Assembly: GCA_916610825.1 (NCBI GenBank)
Contig: OU744447.1
Coordinates: 1,928,146 to 1,992,145 of the forward strand
DNA: 64,000 nucleotides
Source: Haliclystus octoradiatus
Lineage: Eukaryota; Cnidaria; Staurozoa; Stauromedusae; Haliclystidae
Direction: 5' to 3'
Made by a program: the position numbers and the translations under genes. Below the pieces are notes generated by a model. That model ran no database searches. It worked only from the letters and a program-made list of their open reading frames with translations, and was not told the origin of the DNA. Below are positions 36,946-51,900 of the stretch, in pieces (the first letter of the stretch is position 1; every line of letters begins with the position of its first letter).

Positions 36946-39900
36946 ATGGAGACTTGTATTTGGTGTACTTCTGCAGAAGGACTGCCTGAAAAACTTGTAA
37001 GGACTATTGCCAAAACATACAATAGTCAAAGATTTTCAAAAGAATTATGTGTAGATCTGTGTTATTGTATGCAATGTATGTTGGCTTATCACGAAGCGAA
37101 AGATAAACGAATTGTACATCATCCAGACGATGAAAAGGTTTGTAGGCCTAACTAGATTTCATATTATTCATATAGGCCTGCCGCCTATCGCCTAACAAAC
37201 ACGGACAGCCACCTAGTTATGATGCCAACTCATTCTTCCAGTCACTATTCTGAACTAGCCGAGAGTTGAGTCAACAGATACGCTCTTATAAACCCCTGAA
37301 ATTACCGCCAAAATAATATTTAACTTTTGAATGCTTTGAAATAGGCCTAGCCCACATTTAGGCCTAGCCCATTTTTTGAATTGGACAAAAGTTAGTATCC
37401 TGCGCACAGACTCACTGTCAAAATGTAAACTTGGTAGAACAGTATATGGGGTTAGCTCAAATGCCGATGGCAAAGCAACCAAACTTTTGATCTGATCATA
37501 TGCTTACGAGGCATAATTTCCGTTCGCAAGAACGTCTCTGCTACCACAATATCCCTGTCAGAGTCAAGAACATCCTTGCGTCACTATAATCATCCTGGCT
37601 TTGTTTACGATATCGTCCTCGGGAATAATTGACTAATTGACTGTGGTTCAAATCCCCCGAGGGCAACTCAGCTTTGACTTTATTGAATAAAACATCAAAT
37701 AAGTACCATCTAAGGATGGCGAATGGAATGGTCCAGAAAGAATTGCATTGTGAGTAGCTGCAGCGCATCGTTGCGCATTGACAATCGAGGCCCATCTGCC
37801 ATGAAATCTGTTAAAATTGATCTGCTGAGTTTCGCGGCTGAGATCAATAGGCCTAACGAGTATTTACAATCACTGCTCTTAGCGAAAAGAGCCACTCCTC
37901 TAGAAATAGAAGAGTGGTATGGGCACCTTTGGTAGGACGATACCGTCTCAATTACTACTTAACTAAGTTCACATTTAACAGTGAGTCTGCGAGCAGGCCA
38001 TGTAGTCCTAGATTACGGATTGATTGCTAAAGAAAATTAAAAAATCTGATATTTTATGATTCAAAGACTTAAACAGCAAAAATTCCATGGAATTCCAGGA
38101 TAGGTTACCTCATTGTTTGGTTGCAAATCTGAGCTAAGAGCTTGTAGGTTGTGGAATTCACTGATTTTTAGGAAAATTTTGTTTGGTAATTGTACTATTT
38201 ACTTTCGAAAATTACGTTGTTAGTACAGGCTATCCAGCTTTCTCTCCGTCCACTTTAACGTCTGTTCTTATTTTACCTTATTGTCCATTCTATTTTTTTT
38301 TATAATATTTTAGATAAATCAGTTTTTGGCTCATTTTTCAACTCCAAAACATAGTAAATGGGTAAATTTACCAAATGCTGTAAAAAAAGAATCCTCAGTG
38401 TCACAATAGAATTTGACACAAGATTCACACTATCACTTATTTAATAAATCATTTTATTTAAGGAATGTGGAAATTCGTATCATAATCAACCAAATTTATA
38501 GCCTGCGTTACAGACCGCGATTCATTCACGAAAGAATAGGGTCTGTGTGAATTGCTCAGTTTCTCTGTCCGGGCCTCGTATCAGAATAAGATTGATGTCA
38601 CATAATTATGCAAGATTAAAGTGATTATCACCGGGATTCTCACATTACTTTGTTCACTTCAGTTGACATGATTGCAATAAGTTCTATTTTAGGCTTCGTA
38701 GCTATGACAATTAATTGATCGAACAGAGGTGATGAATTTATTATCTAAGAACAATAGATTTACCATGCATCGATCAGAACCCTCAGCTCTACGTTTTCGT
38801 AGAGTGGCTGGACAGAGAACTGTGCAAATCACACAGACCCTATTCTTTTGTGAATGAATCGCGGTCTATAACGCAGACTACCAAATTTAACAAACCAAAG
38901 GCAAACCATCATCAAGTGCACTAAATCAGCCGGAAAATTATCTAATCGGTAGTTTAACTGTTTAATTATTTAAAATTTGGAAATATACATTATTTTCTGA
39001 TTGTACCAGCCAAACTCAAATTGCAAAAAATATTGAACTAAATTCTGTGGGCTACCATGAGATATGCTCACCGATTGACTGGAAAGCAAACCTGTTACAA
39101 GGGCCACTTCTACACACCAGCCACCTGTCTGTAGTGGTCACTTTAGAAATTTCAATAATAGTATTTTCTATTGAATCAACCCTGTATATAAAAGTCACCT
39201 GTGTATAGTGGTCAGTTTGTTTACCTCTCAAAGGTAGCTGTTATATGGTTTCACATTCAATTTTGATCTCAATATACCAACTCATGGTTTCTCTAGAAAG
39301 TTAAAAGCATTGTTTCTAGAAAGATAGGCCTACTATGATGTCTGCACTGTCTAGAACTGCAATATCTGTTGTGACTATTAACTTAAGTCTTATTTCTTCG
39401 TTACTTAAATCGTACGATTAACCTTATTGTGTATAGTCGAATTTGCTTAATATCCTCTGGTACAGATGAAAAGCGGGATATTAAGCGAGGTAGGATTATG
39501 AGAGTTGGTATGGAAAATGGAAAATAGAAATCAGTTTTATGTGGGGATATTAAGCAAGGTGGGACATTAAAAGAGGGGATATTAACCGAGTTTGACTGTA
39601 TAACTAATTAACTTTCAAGTACATCGATTTGTATATAATTATTATTAAATGTTCTACATTTAAAATAAACCCTGTATACGAAGGCCACCTGGATATAGTG
39701 GTCACTCAAGAAAGCTCTCAAAGCTGGCTGTTATAGGCTTATACAGGTTTTACTGTTACTGAAATTTCATCAGATAAAAGCGATTGGTCCTCGTTTGGTC
39801 TAATGTATTCATTAATTGTTTCACACTTCGTCGCGAAAATAGCTTTCATCATAATTACATATTTAGAAATGATGCAATCAGGCTCCAACAAAGTCCAGAA

Positions 39901-42900
39901 CCTGGGAAAATCGTTTGTAATGCATGTAAAGTATTGGCTGTTTGTAATTGTTATAATCATCAGGTTAGTTAAGAGCAGGGTCCGACAAAATGTTTTACCT
40001 TCCACAAACCTCAACTTTTAAATAAACGTTTTATTTATTTTGTTATTTTAAGGACATAAAATCTTAAAATCTAAATTTTATTTTTAAAATTTTGTGTATT
40101 GTAGTATTTTGCATGTTCCTTCTGAATTTGTTTAGCCTTCCGCAAACCCAGATTCCAAGTTTCCGGACTCTGTCGGATCATGGTTAAGTAGATCACCTAT
40201 TACTGTCATGTGATATTACACTACAGTAGAAACTGTTTAAATGATGTCACTTTTTATAATGGATTATTTTGTTTATACCGTAGGTTACAAATTTATTGTT
40301 CCTGGCATATTTTAGTAGGTTTTCTTTTGATAATTGTCGGTAGTTTCAAATTAATTTATCTTGTACTAGTTAATGCTCACTCATAAAATTAGATTCAATC
40401 CAGCTCCTCCTCTGCTCTCCCAAATATGTCAAAAACCAAATATGACCAAGACAAGATCTCACACCCATAATGACGTATACACCAAATCAAGCCATTGCCA
40501 TTCAATTATTAGATTACTTTTCTCTGTATTATTATATTATGATCAATTATATTATATACATTTCCCTGGGAAAAACGGTTCAGGAGTTCATGAACAGTTC
40601 ATGAACACTCGCGGACAGTTCATGAACAGTTCATAAAAATTTGGGGCCATTCAACGTCCACGAACTGTTCATGAACTGTTCATGAACTCCTGAACTGTTT
40701 TTCGTTAGGGTTACTCTATGTGTGCTTTGTTGCAGATTTTCCGTCGATTTGAAGTCAAAAGAATAAAGAAACACTTGACTTCGGTTCTTTCAAAACATCA
40801 AAAACAAGATTCAAGATCAAGAATTGAATTAGGCAGTGTATTTTCTTTGCTGAATGAAGACGATAATCGAGAAAGTGATTTAGACATGGAAGAATGTTGT
40901 AAAGTTCCTTGTCATGAAATTTTACAATTTCCTTATCTGATGTTAAATGATGATATTTTGTCGTTGTTTACAAAAGTATTCTTGCAACTTGATATTCTTG
41001 GTTATCAATTATTTGCTGATCCTTTGACCAATCAGCTAGGAGGGATGTATGTCCTATTGTTTTGTTCAACACCAAAGGTAAGCTGAATTTAAGGTCTGAT
41101 AAAATGATGTTTCCTCCTAGAACTCCTAGAATAGGACTCTTACAGCGTTATAAATAGATTTACGCAAAGCCTTGTGTTGACGGCGTTTGTTGATGTTTAT
41201 TACCAGGTGGCTACTGTATAGAGTTGACCATTATAGCACCTTAGCGGACATTTAGCCTCATCATAGTCAGCTGTTATATACAGGTTTCACTATACTATAT
41301 ATTTATATCTATAAATGCGAATGTCTCTGTGTATGTATGTTTGCGGTTGTTTTTCGCAATTTTTTTGCCCATTTTAAAACTATTTCATAAAGGTTTAATT
41401 CACCCAGCAACGCGGGTAAGACATTTCTAGTACTACATATATTATAATTTATACTCTATCTGTTTGTTATTTAGATCCGTGAATGGGCAATTAAAAGTGT
41501 TCAAAAATGTGGCAATATTAACAAACAAAACATCGACGGATTACAATTAGTTTTAACGTGTGTGCTAACTATTGCTTCTTACGATCAAAAAGACGCAAAA
41601 ATAGGTTTTTCAGAAACTCCATATTCATTTTCCAGTTATCATTTATATGAATCAACACCAAAGAAAGATGTTTGGTTAGCATTTGGTATCATATTGAATG
41701 TCATTGATGAAGATGCGTTGATGATATTACTTCAAAATGAATGTAAAACACAGAAATCAATGTTTATAGATGAGGTTTGCAATCAACTTTGTCACGAAAG
41801 CCAAGGTAATTGCCCGAATTGAAATCTCGCTACTGTATGTGTCATTTCATTATGTAGGATTTGACTATCCAACTAATATACTATATTGTAACCTGCTGTT
41901 GCAACTTCCGTTTGTATCCTATCTTTCTCGCATGTAAATAATTATGTGATATGTAAATAATTACCCTCTTTCCATGGTTTGTATTAAAGTGCTGTGACGG
42001 ATGATATAAAACGCATGTCTAAAATAATCAAGGCGGCGTGCTATCGCACATCATCAGATCATTGTTGTCGTGACTACATGCGTCATGATTATCAGTTGTC
42101 ATCATAGTCATGCTATAGTCTTGCTGCTAAATCCTAACTCAATGGAATGGAGCATGTCTCTCCGTTCAAATAATTGTCCAGCAAATTGAATTAGAAGTAT
42201 TATAATAGTAAATTGATTGATGTTCATTGAATAATAAATAATAAAAAATAAAACAAGGAATTGAAATGAGTTTAAAATATGTCATCAGAGTCATCCACTA
42301 AACTTAATTGCAAAAAAATCGAAATAAAAAAAAACAACTTTTTTTTCTCCTAAACATTTTGGCTTGCGATTAATCGCACCCGTCAGAGTGCGTAGGCATT
42401 TGTGGAGGTGTATGCGTGCAATCGAATGCCTTATAATGCAATCCATGCCTCTTTCTATATCAACCTTTGTACTATCATACAAACCTCTTTAATCACATAT
42501 CATCAAAATCATGAACATGTTACCATAAACAGTGTCACACCTTTAAACAGGATACACTATCCTAACCTTCCAGTGTACATTTTATCACATAGAGTTAGGG
42601 ATAAGATGAAGGGGAATTTTCACAATCGGTTGACCGAGAAAAAAAAACGTGCTGTTAACCGGTTAACCAAAAATAACAAAAGGCACTGTCCATAGACAAA
42701 ATACTTTGAATTAGACCTATTATTTGACTATATTTGAGGACAAAACAATTCTAGTTCATTGTTTAGCTTTAAAATAAACCGGTAGTTGCCCTAGCAATTG
42801 ATTAACCATTCCACCCGTACATAGAGTATAGCAACATAACAATAATAACACACCTAAACTACTCTACAATCTTCTCGTCATAGCTATTGTTTGTCTTTTC

Positions 42901-45900
42901 AGATTTTGCAAGTCAACTCTTTTGGCCTGCTCTTCACGTTTTTACATGTTTTCTTAAAAAGCTAAACTTATCAATGTGGTCTATGACAGATGCAAATATT
43001 CAAACCGTTGTACAATCTTTAGTAGATAATGCATTTGTTGAGGGAGAATTACGCTGGTGGAGTCGTCATGGTGATGTAATTAATAATGATAGTAGCGGAG
43101 ATGAAATTAGTACCAGTCAAAAAGTTTATAATAAATGGGATCAGATAAAAGACGAGAAGAAAATTCAAGCAAAAATAAAACATTCAACGTCATCAATTCT
43201 ACATCATGAGAATAGTTTTCAAATGCTTTTCAAATGGATTTCGCCGTTGTTAATTTCTGTTCAAAAAGATATCAAGGCACTTTCTAGTGTTGCTGAATCG
43301 GCATTTTCTTTCATATTCAAAATACTGGGTAAGTTTGTAAATCAAGTCAGGTAGCACAATAATAAGGGGGACCAGAGGGGGCCATGGGATACACAACCCC
43401 CTTGCCAAATAAGAATATTTTGACTATCGGAGACATTTTTTCATTTTTCATGCATATTTCTAGATCATTTCTTTATCTAGCCCTCTCCTCAGGGGAGTAA
43501 CATTGGTCCCTTCTAGCAGATCAATGTGCCACATATGTATATAAGTCAAAAGATGCTATATTTAAACTCGATATAATTCATATTTGCTTTTTAATTCAAA
43601 TATTTCAACTTATTCTAATTTATTGGAGAGTTTCACAAAAATACAGGATGTCTAATAGATCTACACCATAATCACCATTATTGTATGTTTCACATTGAGA
43701 GGGTTTAGAAATGAAATCAAATGTTATCTTTTCATCGTCAATTATCATGCCATTAATGTTTGCATTCTTTTGAAAAAAGTGGCACATTTATCATATTTGG
43801 AGAAACATTGAAAAAGTTGATATGCCCTAAAAAGAGGTGCCCCTACAGTCTTTTCAACATACAGTCAAATCTGTTATAACGGTCACCTCTATAAAGCGGT
43901 CATCTGTCTACAGTGGTCTCTCTTGGTATGTCCAAAATAATATTTTCTATCAAATGATTGAATCAACCCTGTATATAAAGGTCACCTGTCTACAGTGGTC
44001 TCTCTTGGTATGTCCAAAATATTATTTTCTATCAAATGATTGAATCAACCCTGTATATAAAGGTCACCTGTCTACAGTGGTCTCTCTTGGTATGTCCAAA
44101 ATAGTATTTTCTATCAAATGATTGAATCAACCCTGTATATAAAGGTCACCTGTCTACAGTGGTCTCTCTTGGTATGTCCAAAATAGTATTTTCTATCAAA
44201 TGATTGAATCAACCCTGTATATAAAGGTCACCTGTCTACAGTGGTCTCTCTTGGTATGTCCAAAATAGTATTTTCTATCAAATGATTGAATCAACCCTGT
44301 ATATAAAGGTCACCTGTCTACAGTGGTCTCTCTTGGTATGTCCAAAATGATATTTTCTATCAATGATTGAATCAACCCTGTATATAAAGGCCACCTGTCT
44401 ATAATGGTCAATTTATCTAACTCTCGTGGCTGGCTGTTATATACAGGTTTCACTGTAGCTGTTTTTTAATCAATGTAGGTGTACTACAATGTACTCAAGG
44501 TTTTGCTGGATATTGATTATGATAATGAATTGATTACTTTTGCATTCCTTAAACAGAAAAACAGACAGGCAATACTTCTTAAGAGGTGATGTCAACACTG
44601 TTAATTAGTAATTGCTCTATCAAAGTGCGCAGGGTCCGACCAAAAAGTCAGCCTTCTTGAATCCCAGAACATTTCAACATTTTCTTTTAAATTTCTTTGT
44701 TGATGTTTGACCAACAAACCATTAAAATATCAGTTCTCTTCTGAATTTTCAATAACCTTCCGGAATCAAGGATTCTATTATTCCTAGTTTTGTCGGACCC
44801 TGATTATGGGATGCTTCCACTGTTGAAGTAAAGTTCTGTCTATATCTATATGATGCCTGATGAGGATCATTCTGATGACGACGTCTTACTTGTTGTTTTT
44901 TATTCGTAAAACGTTGTCTTACTGATTGAACATAGGGCTCAATGCAAAATATAGCAGAGCTTTAAATAATAAAAGTCAGAGAATCAGACAGTCATGTTTG
45001 CTACTTGAAGTTTCACGCCGAGACGATCATCAGGCAATCTATTCAATGATAAAAAACACTATACCTTCTAGATACATACAAAATAGCGTGCTATTGTTAT
45101 TAAGGCTATTATTAATTTTATGGATATAGGTTATTCTATTGTTCTTTATTCCGGCGATGCTGTGATAATATATCATGTTTTAAATTTTGACAGGTAAAAT
45201 TTGTTTTTATTTCTACATTTTGATATCATTTCGGTTTTTTTATTAAGAATGTTTTTATTAGAGAAAATTATATGATACTTTTCTGTAAGACATAAGTCGC
45301 ATTTTTTTTGCTTGGCTGTTGTATGCCACGGCAGTAGAAAGTATTGTATTATTTTGTTATTATCTTTATCAGATTCACTTCCAATTGTATCAACGGCAAA
45401 TACGGTTGTGCTGGGCGTTTTTATCAGCATGATAGAAAAACTTGTAAAGGAAAATCTACTTTGGTTAACAAGAAACTCTGTTGATAAAGTTGTTGAGTTG
45501 CTATGGTGTTCTGCAACTACAGTTGGACAACTGAATAATGTAAGAACCAATTAGACAACATTAGACTGGTCCAAAATAAACAAAATTCTCTTTTTGATTT
45601 GCATTAGGGTACGCATTTTATTGTTCTAATAGCTTGAACAATCTTGAATTCAAAATTTTAGTTCCAAAAAATATCTGGAATTGAGAGCTCAATGATATTT
45701 TTTTGACGTCTATGAAGTTATCGAACAATGATATTTTTTTGACGTCTATGAAGTTATCGAACATAGAATCTCTACTGCATGTCATTCAAAAGTACATTGA
45801 ATAATAGTGCCTATGCTGGAAACATGTGCTCAAAACTGATGCGTTTGAGTGTATGGCTTTAATTTTTTTGATCTAACCTACAGTAATTGAATTCAGTTGT

Positions 45901-48900
45901 TATTTGGGTAACAATATAATTACAGGCCTGTCTTATGGCAAAATAATGGCAAAAGTAGTTTTTATATTTGCAGCTTAACTTTAACTAGCCATCTCAGAAT
46001 TCTCCAAGAAAATTATTAGACTATCATTAAATACAGTCAAACTTATTACAACGATCACCTCTATACAGTGGTCACTTGTATGTAGTGGTTACTCTTGCAA
46101 TTTCTATAATAATATTTTCTATTAAATCATCCCTGTATGTAAAGACCACCTTCATTTAACAGTCAATTTCTCTAAATCGCACAACTGGATGTTATATACA
46201 TTATACAATCTTCATTGTACACATAAATTGGCTATAGCCTAGATGTCATTAACACCCTTATATCATTCTCATTGGCACCATCACAGACTACCATAATGGA
46301 GTAAAAACATTATAATTAACTATGACATTAGTAATGGGGACTTTTAACTATGACAACAACGAACAATTGTTCATACCCTTCATGAAAATTCAAATAGTTG
46401 TAGTATAGACAGTCTCTCTTACGCCTTACATAATTGCTACACAAAGGACACCACAAGTCACGATCAGACATATAGCTGACAAAGAAACTTGTAAATAACA
46501 CAATTCACGATACAAAACATTATGAAAAGATGCTGCTTTCTCATAGCCCTGTCGAAACATCTCCTTGGGTTACCAGTGAATAATACCATGCAGCGTTTGA
46601 GGGGCATATGTGCGCTACTAGGAAGTCAAGCTCTATTAGTGTCACACAACCAGCAACCAGCCTCGCACACCCCTTCCAGAAACATGTTTAACCAAAATTA
46701 TTTATTATTTTTCCCAATAAGAGTAAGCCAGATTTTTGCAAACCCGTGAGAATACATTGAATGCCATGACTTGACACAGAAAAATATTTCTGGTTCTGGT
46801 CTATATTTCCCCGCATCTGTATAATCTTTTCTTATATCATATCTTTATCTTAATAAATACCATATCTTTTTGGTAAGTTCTGGTAATTACTGTAACTTAT
46901 GTACTGTCAGCAACATTTTTATTGTAGGTCCCTGCACAGCTACTCTGCAGATCACAGACTGTCATTTGTTTAATATTAAAAAATGCTATGGCAACTGGTG
47001 GATCTAACAGAAAAAGATTTCAAAACTGCTACGATTGCCTTGAATCTGATTCAAAACAAATGGCATGGTCCGTCAATGAAATCGAGTATCATGAAATGAC
47101 GATAAAAATAGCTGTTGAGGTATGTGAGGTCATTTTGTGGTAATAAAATATTTTTGTTTCTGATTTGCTAGAGAATGTTTCAACTGTCATTTTAAAATAA
47201 ACTAGAATGATCGAATGAATCCTCAAAATTTGATTGGTCGCTGAGCGTGTTTCAAATCTCAATGAAACATCATCATGGTTGAAACATGGTTGCTACCCAA
47301 AACAAAGTAATCAAAACATTCAAAATGGCAGAACAAGTAAACTTCAGTTTCGGATATGATTTTTCCAACAATAATAATAGTTAAACCACTTTTAAATTAT
47401 ACTCAAATTGTTACTTGTTATTAGTTTCAAATGTTTTTTGATCAAGTTCAATTGAATCATAGTTAATAGAGACGATTAAATTCCACAAAAACTTGTGTCA
47501 TTTATGTGTAGTATCCTTTGCACAAGTTCAGTCCTTCCAAAATATAATGGCGGAAATTTCACAAGGAGTCTAAGCCAGCGTTATCACGTGATTCAAATAA
47601 TGATTTTCATTGGATTATATTCCGTTCGATTTATTCGTGATATGAAGCGACAGTTTTTGTTGGAAAGTCAAAACATAAACATCATGAAATCGGGAAATCT
47701 TAATTAACAACGAAGTCTGGTTTGTTCATTTTAGAAAAGCGTTCATGCACGGGTTTTGCCGTGCTTCATCGCGATTTACCTGCACGAGTGATGTTGGGAA
47801 GACACTCGGGAAGCTAGAATATCCTCGCCTACGGCTCGGATATTCATTACGCTTCACTCGTGTCTTCCCAACATCACTCGTGCAGGTAAATCGCGATGAA
47901 GTACGGCAACCCGTGCATGAACCCCTTAATGACGTTTTTTCAACACTGTAGATGCGATCGCACATCTAGAAATTCAAGCCATGATGTGCACTAGAGGCTA
48001 GGGTGATACTGTTATTCAAGAATACGTTACTGAGATTTAATTTTTTTTTTTTTTTTGAAATTTTGGAGCATTTCTACCATCGTCTTTGGATATTAATTTA
48101 GAATGGCATTGAACTATCATTTCACAATAGTTTGAACTCAAATTTTGAACTTTCGATTTTTTTATCCATTAAAACAATAAAATCGAGAAGGTAAATCAAT
48201 TTTCAAACTTCCATTTGTTTTGGATCAGAATAGTGTCCAGATACGCTTCCACTGAGCTGTCAGCAATTGATTGTGATTGAAAGGGTATCGCCCTATCGAA
48301 GGCGCCCGTACGACTCTTCTGTTGCTAGAGAGTTCAGTCCTAGTCACCTTTATATATATAACCATAGAGGTAGATAAATTGACCACTAGGCCTATATGCA
48401 GGTGGTCTTTGTATACAGGGTTGATTCAATAGAAAATGATATTATTCCAAACATTGCTAGCGTGACAACTATAAATAAGTGGCTATTGTATAAATATGAC
48501 TGCTATAACAGGTTTTAGGGTAGTATATTTTATGAAGTGTTGTTGACCCTAAATTGAACACCACAAACGTTCGCTTTTTTTCTTAGAAACCAGTATACCA
48601 ATCTGGTTTTTGTAACACATTGTGAAAACATATGTAATCATAACATTATTTCTATTTCAACTACATTTAGCAACTTGATCCACTAAAAACAAATAAATCA
48701 CACACAGAAGTTATTGCTGCAAAGGTATCAAATATCAAACAAGAAGATCAGCAAAGGTAATCGGAGCGTTGTTGCCGCAAAGGTTATATATCATCATGAT
48801 TTATAATTGTTATTGAAATAATATTTGACTTTATCTTTCTCAATGCTTACATATATTTCTACTAGCAATGAGTGATCCGCGCTGCTGGGTTGATCCATTC

Positions 48901-51900
48901 ATTTTCAAGACTACAAGTCTCCGTTACTTAGATTTAGAATTTGATTGACAGATTTCATCAATAGAACAATAGAATAATCGCATAAACAATAGAGACCGGT
49001 CAATGATTCGTGTGAAATTGAGAAGGACAAATTGCTTTGTGGCTGTCACGCAAAGTTGGATTACAAAATAAAGATATGTTTTCTTTCGATGCAGGAAATA
49101 GGGAATGGAATATAAAAACTAAAAGTGTCATTAAACTCGCGGGATAACATTGATTCTAATGATATGTTTTTTGAAATTTTTACGTAACAATTGACCGCGG
49201 CAGCACGCGTACACACACACAGACTTTGATGTTTATAGATATAGATTCAGTAGTTCATAACTTCACCTTCTAAAGCGGATTATTGTTTATATCGTACTGA
49301 AGTTAAATGATACTCCTGGTGAAGTTTGGTATCTTTCTTCTTATAAATAATTGGCTATAACGTAGTGCTGTTCAATGTTAACTTTCCCAAAATCGATCCG
49401 ATTCAATGTAAATCCGATGCTACAATTTTGAAGGCTGATCCGATATAAATTTTTAAAATGCCCATCCGATATAGTCAGGAAATATTGCAACTATAAATTT
49501 AAGCTATACAGTGATTTTATGCAAATCTTATGTTTATGATTATCTGGCATAGTAAACATTGCAGATCAATATATCGAAAATTGTCACGTATTGGCCCGCA
49601 TAACGGGACTTAATATATCGAAAGACAGATACATCGAATAGCGCTACAATAACGGCACATCGCCTATAATGTACATTTTGGAATTTCCCTAGGGTTGCCA
49701 TTATAGACAGTCTCTACAATATTTTGTATTATTGTGCTCTTGCTATCTGAATTTAGCTTATTTTTTAACCAAATTGTATCTTTATGTTCTTATTTCAGTA
49801 GCCAAGATGGAAATATAAAACGAGCTACTATCTTTGTACAAGATGCGGCTAAAGATCCTAAATTTGTAAACATCTTCAAACAGCTAAAGACACCAGGTTT
49901 GTAGTATTACTGGGTTGCATTAGGGCGCTGCACAGGGCCGTTGAGATTAGAAGCAATTGCCCAAACAAGCAAACAAACAAAGCATAGGGCCCACAAGAAT
50001 TTGGAAAAAAAAATCGATTGGAGTGGGAGAAATTCCAAGGGGCATATCTGCAAAGATCTACAGGAACTGGCATTTTTCTCATTGACCCTGGCGCTGCACA
50101 TGCTGTCGATACTGATTAGTAATCTTTTAAGATGTAACCGGGTGGAATTCATTTGAATGAAAAAAATTTCCTTGTTCAATTATTTCAACTAGCATCTAAT
50201 TATTTATGAGATCAATTGCCTACAATTATAATTGATTACATCTTCTTTGTTCTATTTCAGGTTCATCAGTCATAATGTCAGGTTTCGATTTTAGTGATTC
50301 AGAAATTGAAACTGGTAAGTAGTGTATAGCGGGGTCAGTGGGGTCACACAACGCCTCAAAATTAATACCTGAAAGACAATGGAATGCTTTTATACTGGTG
50401 CTTTTTAATTGGCGAAATTAATCACTTTTGCTGTGATGATTGGACCTCGGCACGCAGGATCTTGTGTCCTTAATGATGTTGTGATTGTTTTGAAATTTAT
50501 ATAATCAAGTACTTGGATATTGTCATCTTACCTTGTTTTATTCGATACTCCTAATGCACTAGTCAAATGACATGACGACCCCTGACCCCAGGAACACTAC
50601 TGACGAGTGTTGAAATCTATTCAATTCCCTGGGTATAGAAATATAGGCCCAGCGCCACAGAACTGAAACGGCAGGTTTCTCTGGGCAACTTGAAAATCTC
50701 ATAAAAGTGTTCATAAAAATATGCTGAACAATTCCCTATTTCTTGTTTCAATTAAATTCTATTGTGCACCCTTCAAAAATCCAATTTATATTTCATGATT
50801 CACGGTCAAAGCCTTCTTATCATTTTGAGAAAATGCTGCATGTGAGCTTCATGGTCTGTGATTCTTTTGTTCTCCCTTGATTTTGCAAATCCATAGAAGC
50901 ATGACGAAAACACGAAATGTATGAATTAAGAGAAAATGATTTTCAAATTCATCGTTGGTGAGATCCACAATAAAATTTGACTAAAACGGGAAAGTTTGAA
51001 TGGTATTTTTATGAACATTTTGTGTGAATTTCAAGTTGCCCAGAGAAACCTGCCCTTTTAGATACGTGGCGCTTGGTCTATATTGGTTGGCATCAGCAAA
51101 GGGCATCCTGCCATGAAATGAATCATCCCTTCAAAATGCTAATTAATTAAACAGCCATCACGGTGAAAAGGCTTACCCGGTTTGTGCATGAATTGTATTA
51201 TAAAGCGTCCTATATGCCTAAACACTCCAGCGCATACAATTGATCTTGCACCAAAATGTTATCAAAAAAATCAGTTTTAATCATTTTAGGCATGCGTTTT
51301 ATAGTACCTGTGTTATCTCTATAATACAAGTTATGAATTTTTGGATAAATGACAAATAAAAATAAGCAATACATCAATCATGAGGTTGACTTTTATTTAA
51401 CTTTTCTGATACTGAAGGGAATTATATTGTTCATATGTAAATTAAAATTACGTTTCTGTTGCGACCCCCCTCTCCCCTCCCCCTGATAAAGTTATTGAGG
51501 AAACTTCAGGCAATTTTGAGATCATTTAAAATTGTATTACAGTGAAACCTGTATATAACAGCCATTTATTAGATGTTGATAAATTGACCGCTATATGCAG
51601 GTAACCTTTATATACAGGATGGATTCAATAGAAAATGTTATTTTTGACATTGCTAATGTGACCACTATATACAGGTGGCCGCTGTATAGAGGTGACCGCT
51701 ATAAAAGGGTTGATTGTACGTAATATTGAAGATACTGAAGCTTCCAGTTGCATATATGCCATCCCCTTTTCGTTGTGCAAAATTAGAAATCCCCCTCCCC
51801 CAGTCAGAAGCAGGTAGTTTCGGTCGTAGCTATATCGATGCACATACCGGTATATGATTTATTTCCTTATTCATCATTGATTATTCTTGTAGAAGATGCT

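Noticed and set aside
42291-42695. ORFs on both strands at 42.3-42.7 kb
   Set aside because: They lie within the intron between senataxin exons at 41475-41805 and 42903-43328, overlap each other, and lack splice or family support.
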